NCBI GenBank assembly: GCA_002838945.1
Contig: PGXB01000029.1
Coordinates: 1 to 46,851, forward strand
Source of the DNA: a candidate division Zixibacteria bacterium HGW-Zixibacteria-1
GTDB taxonomy: Bacteria; Zixibacteria; MSB-5A5; GN15; PGXB01
Direction of reading: 5' to 3'
DNA length: 46,851 nt
Shown here in pieces: positions 43,042 to 46,851 of this stretch (within the stretch, counting starts at the first letter, position 1; every line of letters begins with the position of its first letter). The notes under the pieces are model-generated. The model was not told the DNA's origin, ran no database searches, and worked only from the letters and a program-made list of their open reading frames with translations. The translations under genes were made by a program, and so were the position numbers.

Positions 43042-44741
43042 CCCAGAAATCTCAAACTGAAGGAAGACCGATTAGAATTCTCATTGTCGATGACGAAGAG
43101 ATTGTCCTTTCTTTCGCCCGGGATGCGCTCGAAGACTCCGGATATGAAATCGAATTGGCCGGAGACGGCAATCTTGCCCTTGAAAAAATCAGACGCGAAT
43201 ATTTCGATTTTATCCTGACTGATATCAGAATGCCGGAATGCGACGGTATTGAACTGGCCAAGCTCGCCCGCGAGATCATTCCCTCGGTCGGTATTATATT
43301 TATGACCGGCTACGCCAACCTGAATTCAGCCAAGGACGCCATCAAAGAGGGGGCCTACGACTACATCATGAAGCCGTTTGAGCTCAAAGAAATTCGCCAG
43401 GCCGTCAAAAACGCCATCAGCAAGCGGCAAAATGACGCGGAAAAGACTTTATCCAGCGAACTTAACCGCCTTTCGGATCTGAATCAGATTATGTACACCG
43501 TCTCCGACAGCCGCTCACTGATGAGACTGTCGCTCGGTTTCGCTCTTATGCAGGGTAAGACGACCCTTGGAAGCGTCGTATTCAGAACCGGACATAAAAA
43601 TGAAGTCGGCGTGATTACGGTCGACAATGCCAACGAAAACGGATTTGAAGAATCAACCAGGAAGTATGATACCGATTTCTTCAATATAGACACCAGGGAT
43701 CTCAAAGCTCCCTTCATCGTGAAATCAATCGAAGAGCACCCCCTTTACGCCAAGTTTTCCGATGAGAAAGTGGCCTCGATTCTTACCCCGGTATGGTTTA
43801 AAAAGGGTTTCGCGCTGGTTAATATCGCTTTGAAACGGGGACCCAAGCTTTATGGATTTCTTATTCTCGGTTTTGTCCCCGACTCCGATGAAATCAAGCA
43901 AAGCGAATTGAAGCTTTTGGGGATTACCGCCAGCCAGATTGCCATTTCGCTGGAAAATATAATTCTGCTTGAAGAAAGCCGCGATGCCTACAAGCGTCTA
44001 AAAGATTTGCAGGACCATTCCCTCCAATTGGAGAAAATGGCGGTCGGGGGAAAAATGTCGGCGGAAATAGGTCATGAGCTGAACAATTTCCTCGGTGTGA
44101 TCATGGGAAATCTGTCCCTGATGCAACATCATCTGGCGGAAAAAGAATTTGACCAATTGGAAAAGCATCTTCTGGCCGTTATAAATAATTTCGATAATAT
44201 CAGGAAGTTTACCGATAGTCTGGTTGATTATTCCGGTGTTAATCCCAACCGTGAATATTGTGACTTGAATGTTACCGTGCGCAATGTGACGGAGTACCTC
44301 AAAGCACAGAAACATTTTCAGGACATCGAGATCAAATTGAATCTGGCCGAAACCCAAATCTTATCTTTTATTGACACAACGCAAATGCAACAGCTTCTCT
44401 ATAACCTCACTAACAACGCGGCCGAGGCCGTTTTGGACAATGACTCTGCAGAGAACAAAAATATCGAAATCAGAACCTCATTTAATAAACAGAGCGACAG
44501 TTTTGCCATTCATATTAAGGATAATGGCAGCGGCATCGATCCGGAACTGCTGCAGAAGGCCTTCAATGAGCGCTTCACTACCAAGAAATCCGGACATGGT
44601 TACGGATTGCTTATCTGTCGCAAAATAATCGACAATCATCAGGGTCACCTTCACATCGACTCCAGTCCCGGTCAGGGAACCACCATTAGTATCGAATTTC
44701 CCCGTCAGGTTCCGGTATCCGAACCAATCCCGGTGGCATAG
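43038..44741 (+). CDS. Hybrid REC-GAF-like-histidine kinase
   Basis: 567 residues, no membrane segment. Receiver domain at 13-130 with DDEE and phosphoacceptor Asp62 in LTDIRMPECDG, Thr and KPF; a GAF-like sensor region (about 165-305, KTTLGSVVFRTGHKNEVG...GLLILGFVPDSDE-type pattern); HisKA with His346 in AEIGHELNNFLGVIMGNL; ATPase domain with LLYNLTNNAAEAVLDND, DNGSGIDPELL and GHGYGLLICRKI. Receives phosphate or signals from the upstream kinase and passes them on; no DNA-binding domain is present in the operon, so output is probably phosphotransfer to an unlinked regulator. Overlaps the split receiver by ATGA. Confidence 0.93.
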   Translation: MTQKSQTEGRPIRILIVDDEEIVLSFARDALEDSGYEIELAGDGNLALEKIRREYFDFILTDIRMPECDGIELAKLAREIIPSVGIIFMTGYANLNSAKDAIKEGAYDYIMKPFELKEIRQAVKNAISKRQNDAEKTLSSELNRLSDLNQIMYTVSDSRSLMRLSLGFALMQGKTTLGSVVFRTGHKNEVGVITVDNANENGFEESTRKYDTDFFNIDTRDLKAPFIVKSIEEHPLYAKFSDEKVASILTPVWFKKGFALVNIALKRGPKLYGFLILGFVPDSDEIKQSELKLLGITASQIAISLENIILLEESRDAYKRLKDLQDHSLQLEKMAVGGKMSAEIGHELNNFLGVIMGNLSLMQHHLAEKEFDQLEKHLLAVINNFDNIRKFTDSLVDYSGVNPNREYCDLNVTVRNVTEYLKAQKHFQDIEIKLNLAETQILSFIDTTQMQQLLYNLTNNAAEAVLDNDSAENKNIEIRTSFNKQSDSFAIHIKDNGSGIDPELLQKAFNERFTTKKSGHGYGLLICRKIIDNHQGHLHIDSSPGQGTTISIEFPRQVPVSEPIPVA

Positions 44742-44771
44742 TCTGCAGAACTCTTAATAGATTTCATCCAT

Positions 44772-44808
44772 AAAAAACGGCGGAATCTTATTTTGTAAGA
44801 ACTCCGCC
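44772..44808 (-). terminator. Terminator of the four-repeat protein gene
   Basis: GGCGGA (44779-44784) / TCCGCC (44803-44808) with TCTTA/TAAGA inside, loop about TTTTG, then six T on the minus strand. It also lies 30 nt after the signalling operon but lacks a T-run on the plus strand. Confidence 0.8.
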
Positions 44809-44833
44809 CGGGAAAGGAAGAACAGGTAAAAAC

Positions 44834-46594
44834 TTATTCTTTGGTTATCGTAATCCCCCATTTATGCGGCTGATCCGGCCGCGAGGCATTGAAATTCGGG
44901 AAAGAATGGGAATCATCAGTTTCAAAATAGACATCATATTCTCCGGGTTCCAGAGTGATGTAGGTATCGACTTTTCGATTTTTCTGGTCGCCTCCGGCAT
45001 GACGGGTCTTCCGATAAGTCATCTCCCAGATAATATTTCCGGTAGATGAATTTTCAATCCAGCCGAAATCATACATCTCGCCGCCCTTGCCCTCGCCCAA
45101 GGCAAAAATATGAACCTTCTGACTGCGGTCAAGTTTGAAGGATTTCCGGACATTCTCGCCATCCCCTATCCCTGTAAGATTTACCAGGGTGTTGGTATTT
45201 GGGGGTAGTTCGTCGAAAGTCTTGACAATCGAGGCATCGAACTTCTTGCCGGCCCCGTAAATGGTTATTCCCCACATGGTCGGCTCGAAGGGGGCGGATT
45301 CATTCCACCGGCGATAAGCATGAGAACCATCAGTCACATAAAAGGCCATATAATTTCCGGCCGGAAGAGTGACGATCCCGTCAAACCGACGATTTTTCTT
45401 GCTTCCGCCGGCATGCTGAGTGTCTTCCTCTTTCATTTCCCAGACAATATTTCCATCATCCAGATTCTCGATCCATCCATAATCGACGAAGTCATCCTGA
45501 TAGCCGAACTCACCCAGCGCCACGATATGCAGACCGGCATCTTTTTTCAGCGTAAAGCCCTGAGATTTGAACTGATCGTTTCCCACCCGGTTAATTTGAA
45601 CGACAATCGGCTCGGTATAGTCGTCGACATATTCCGAGACATTCCCGGCCTCACCTTCCTTCACAAATGAAACCAACATCCCATAATGAAGCGGATCATA
45701 GGGAGGCATGACATTCCAATCGCCGAACGAATGACTGTCGTCAGTGACGAAATAAGCCACATAATTTCCGGCCGGCAGCGTCACGTCGCCATCAAAACCG
45801 CGGTTTTTCCGGCCGCCGCCCGCCCAGGAAGTATTCCATTTATCCATCTGCCATACCCGCTTGCGGGAATCGGCATCTATTATCCAGCCAAAATCGACAA
45901 AGACCCGGTCATCTGAAATATATTCGCCGATGGCTTCTATTTTCAGGGTCATTTCCTTTTTCAGAGTAAAGCCCTTCTTCCCGGCAAATTCGGCTTCGGG
46001 GCGGGTAAAATCGATGACCACATCTTTGCACAACTCAGGAATCGGATTAAATTTCGTAAATGATCCATCAGGCGCCTTTATCAGTAAAGCCAGATCCTCG
46101 ATATCCTCGGAGTAATATTCATATTTCTCATCATCATCCCGGAAGATATAATCCAGCAGGCCAATGGCCTCTTCCAGATCGCCTATGGAAATATTGATAT
46201 CGCCGAGGAAATAAGGTTTGCCCGCATAATAATAGATTTCATATCTGCCTGCGGGCAAAGTGATTTCATCTTTATACTCACGGATATTTTTTGTCTTTTT
46301 ATATCTTCTGGTTTCCTGCTCATTCAATACCCAGACCGGCTCCCTGCTGTCGGCATTAATAATCCAGCCGTATGCATACATATCATCAGATTGTTTCAGT
46401 TGAGCCCCAATAGCGTAAATAGAAAGTCTGGTTTCGGATTTCAGTTCAAATCCGTCAACGACAAGATCGCCCTCGTAAAAACCCCGCATATCGACAATAA
46501 CTTCTTCGGCCAGCGCCACCTCGACCCACGCCCCCAGGACCATCCCCGCTGCCAGAAAAGCAACACCATATTTCAGAATCTTACCCAGGCTCAT
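44834..46594 (-). CDS. Exported protein of four tandem copies of an unrecognised domain
   Basis: 586 residues. Signal peptide (LAAGMVLGAWVEVALA-E), then four ~120-residue repeats, at about 31-150, 188-310, 335-450 and 465-586, with a non-repeat insert (about 150-187). Each repeat reads: GFxLxKxxxLxIxAxGE, YGWIxNADS or similar, VWxM, T-x-x-A-G-G-x-x-K-N-R-x-x-D, TLPAGxY, Y-F-V-T-D-D-S-H-S-F, W-N-x-x-P-P, W-G-I-T-I. Repeat 1 is the most diverged and lacks the TDDSHSF/WGITI end. I do not recognise the domain; the beta-sandwich pattern with TLPAGxY is like carbohydrate- or ligand-binding modules. AAGGAG precedes the ATG. It faces the signalling operon tail to tail; no shared function is implied. 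Confidence 0.8.
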   Translation of the reverse strand: MSLGKILKYGVAFLAAGMVLGAWVEVALAEEVIVDMRGFYEGDLVVDGFELKSETRLSIYAIGAQLKQSDDMYAYGWIINADSREPVWVLNEQETRRYKKTKNIREYKDEITLPAGRYEIYYYAGKPYFLGDINISIGDLEEAIGLLDYIFRDDDEKYEYYSEDIEDLALLIKAPDGSFTKFNPIPELCKDVVIDFTRPEAEFAGKKGFTLKKEMTLKIEAIGEYISDDRVFVDFGWIIDADSRKRVWQMDKWNTSWAGGGRKNRGFDGDVTLPAGNYVAYFVTDDSHSFGDWNVMPPYDPLHYGMLVSFVKEGEAGNVSEYVDDYTEPIVVQINRVGNDQFKSQGFTLKKDAGLHIVALGEFGYQDDFVDYGWIENLDDGNIVWEMKEEDTQHAGGSKKNRRFDGIVTLPAGNYMAFYVTDGSHAYRRWNESAPFEPTMWGITIYGAGKKFDASIVKTFDELPPNTNTLVNLTGIGDGENVRKSFKLDRSQKVHIFALGEGKGGEMYDFGWIENSSTGNIIWEMTYRKTRHAGGDQKNRKVDTYITLEPGEYDVYFETDDSHSFPNFNASRPDQPHKWGITITKE

Positions 46595-46690
46595 TATTTA
46601 CACTCCTTTTCGAGTAGTCTATATTCCTATTTTACTTACGCTAAAACCGGAGTTCGAGTTTCGCAATAATAACTTTTATCAAAAATAAGC

Positions 46691-46718
46691 AAAAAGCCTC
46701 GCCAAAGCGAGGCTTTTT
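46691..46718 (-). terminator. Rho-independent terminator of the dockerin-protein gene
   Basis: AAAAAGCCTCGC (46691-46702) / GCGAGGCTTTTT (46707-46718) with loop caaa, 38 nt after the stop at 46756 on the minus strand. Confidence 0.9.
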
Positions 46719-46755
46719 GGGAAAACTGCCTGTTTTCTCATTGCCTTGATTTTGT

Positions 46756-46851
46756 CTAAGTCCCTGTCGTTCCGCAAATTGGCGTGCCGCCGCCCTTATA
46801 CAGATAACTGATCAAATAGGTCACATCAAGAATATTAATAACATTGTTGCC
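46756..46851 (-). CDS. C-terminus of a dockerin-domain protein (cut by the window edge)
   Basis: The last 31 residues of a protein whose start lies beyond the right edge. They read NNVINILDVTYLISYLYKGG followed by GTPICGTTGT: the calcium-loop-plus-helix repeat of type I dockerins (N/D-x-x-x-N-I-L-D-V-x-x-L-x-x-Y-L). Such tails are typical of large extracellular proteins in Zixibacteria-like genomes. Too short to say what precedes the dockerin. Terminator follows at 46691-46718. Confidence 0.85.
   Translation of the reverse strand, partial: GNNVINILDVTYLISYLYKGGGTPICGTTGT

Overview
The window looks like a chromosomal piece of a Gram-negative-type bacterium of the Fibrobacteres-Chlorobi-Bacteroidetes (FCB) neighbourhood, most likely a Zixibacteria-like candidate lineage. 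This is inferred from family content, not from a marker-gene tree. The clues are two PorV/PorQ-type outer-membrane proteins, secreted FN3 proteins ending in a FlgD/type-9-like C-terminal domain, a TonB-dependent receptor with a CarboxypepD-like N-terminus, and a dockerin tail at the right edge. Many genes have clear sigma-70-like promoters (TTGACA, 17-18 nt, TATATT/TATAAT) and rho-independent terminators.

Layout. 0.2-3.6 kb: one large single-chain restriction-modification enzyme, bracketed by two similar palindromes in inverted orientation. 3.6-10.2 kb (minus strand): MmgE/PrpD protein, MFS transporter, aconitase/homoaconitase, then a phosphate transporter with its PhoU-like partner. 10.2-13.2 kb: accessory, repeat-rich DNA holding a pair of HEPN/DUF4145-type genes. 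13.2-19.8 kb: FN3 surface protein, epoxyqueuosine reductase QueG, a membrane-anchored cupredoxin, an 830-bp stretch with a promoter, a terminator and a tRNA-like relic, a truncated Lnt-like membrane protein, and a second protein with the same C-terminal anchor as the cupredoxin. 19.8-23.5 kb (minus): lepB, rseP, dxr and a periplasmic cyclophilin. 23.5-25.9 kb: a candidate small RNA, a lipoprotein with an internal duplication and a PorV/PorQ-like protein.

26.1-31.2 kb (plus): tRNA-Ala(CGC), a large SRP RNA, dnaX, ybaB, recR and a membrane-TPR protein, possibly one transcription unit. 31.2-39.3 kb (minus): an inactivated peptidase-like secreted protein, then an outer-membrane/secretion operon of TonB receptor, large FlgD-tailed secreted protein and PorV/PorQ protein. 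39.6-44.7 kb (plus): a signalling operon of solute-binding protein, sensor kinase, receiver, a receiver broken by a frameshift, and a REC-GAF-kinase hybrid. 44.8-46.9 kb (minus): an exported protein of four tandem copies of an unrecognised domain, and the last 31 residues of a dockerin protein.

The strongest candidates for undescribed biology are the solute-binding-protein/multi-receiver operon with its frameshifted receiver, the four-repeat exported protein, the duplicated lipoprotein domain, the HEPN pair in repeat-rich DNA, and the two C-terminally anchored proteins flanking a nitrilase-less Lnt-like protein. Several short orphan transcription units may encode small RNAs. No CRISPR array, transposase, integrase or rRNA gene was seen.
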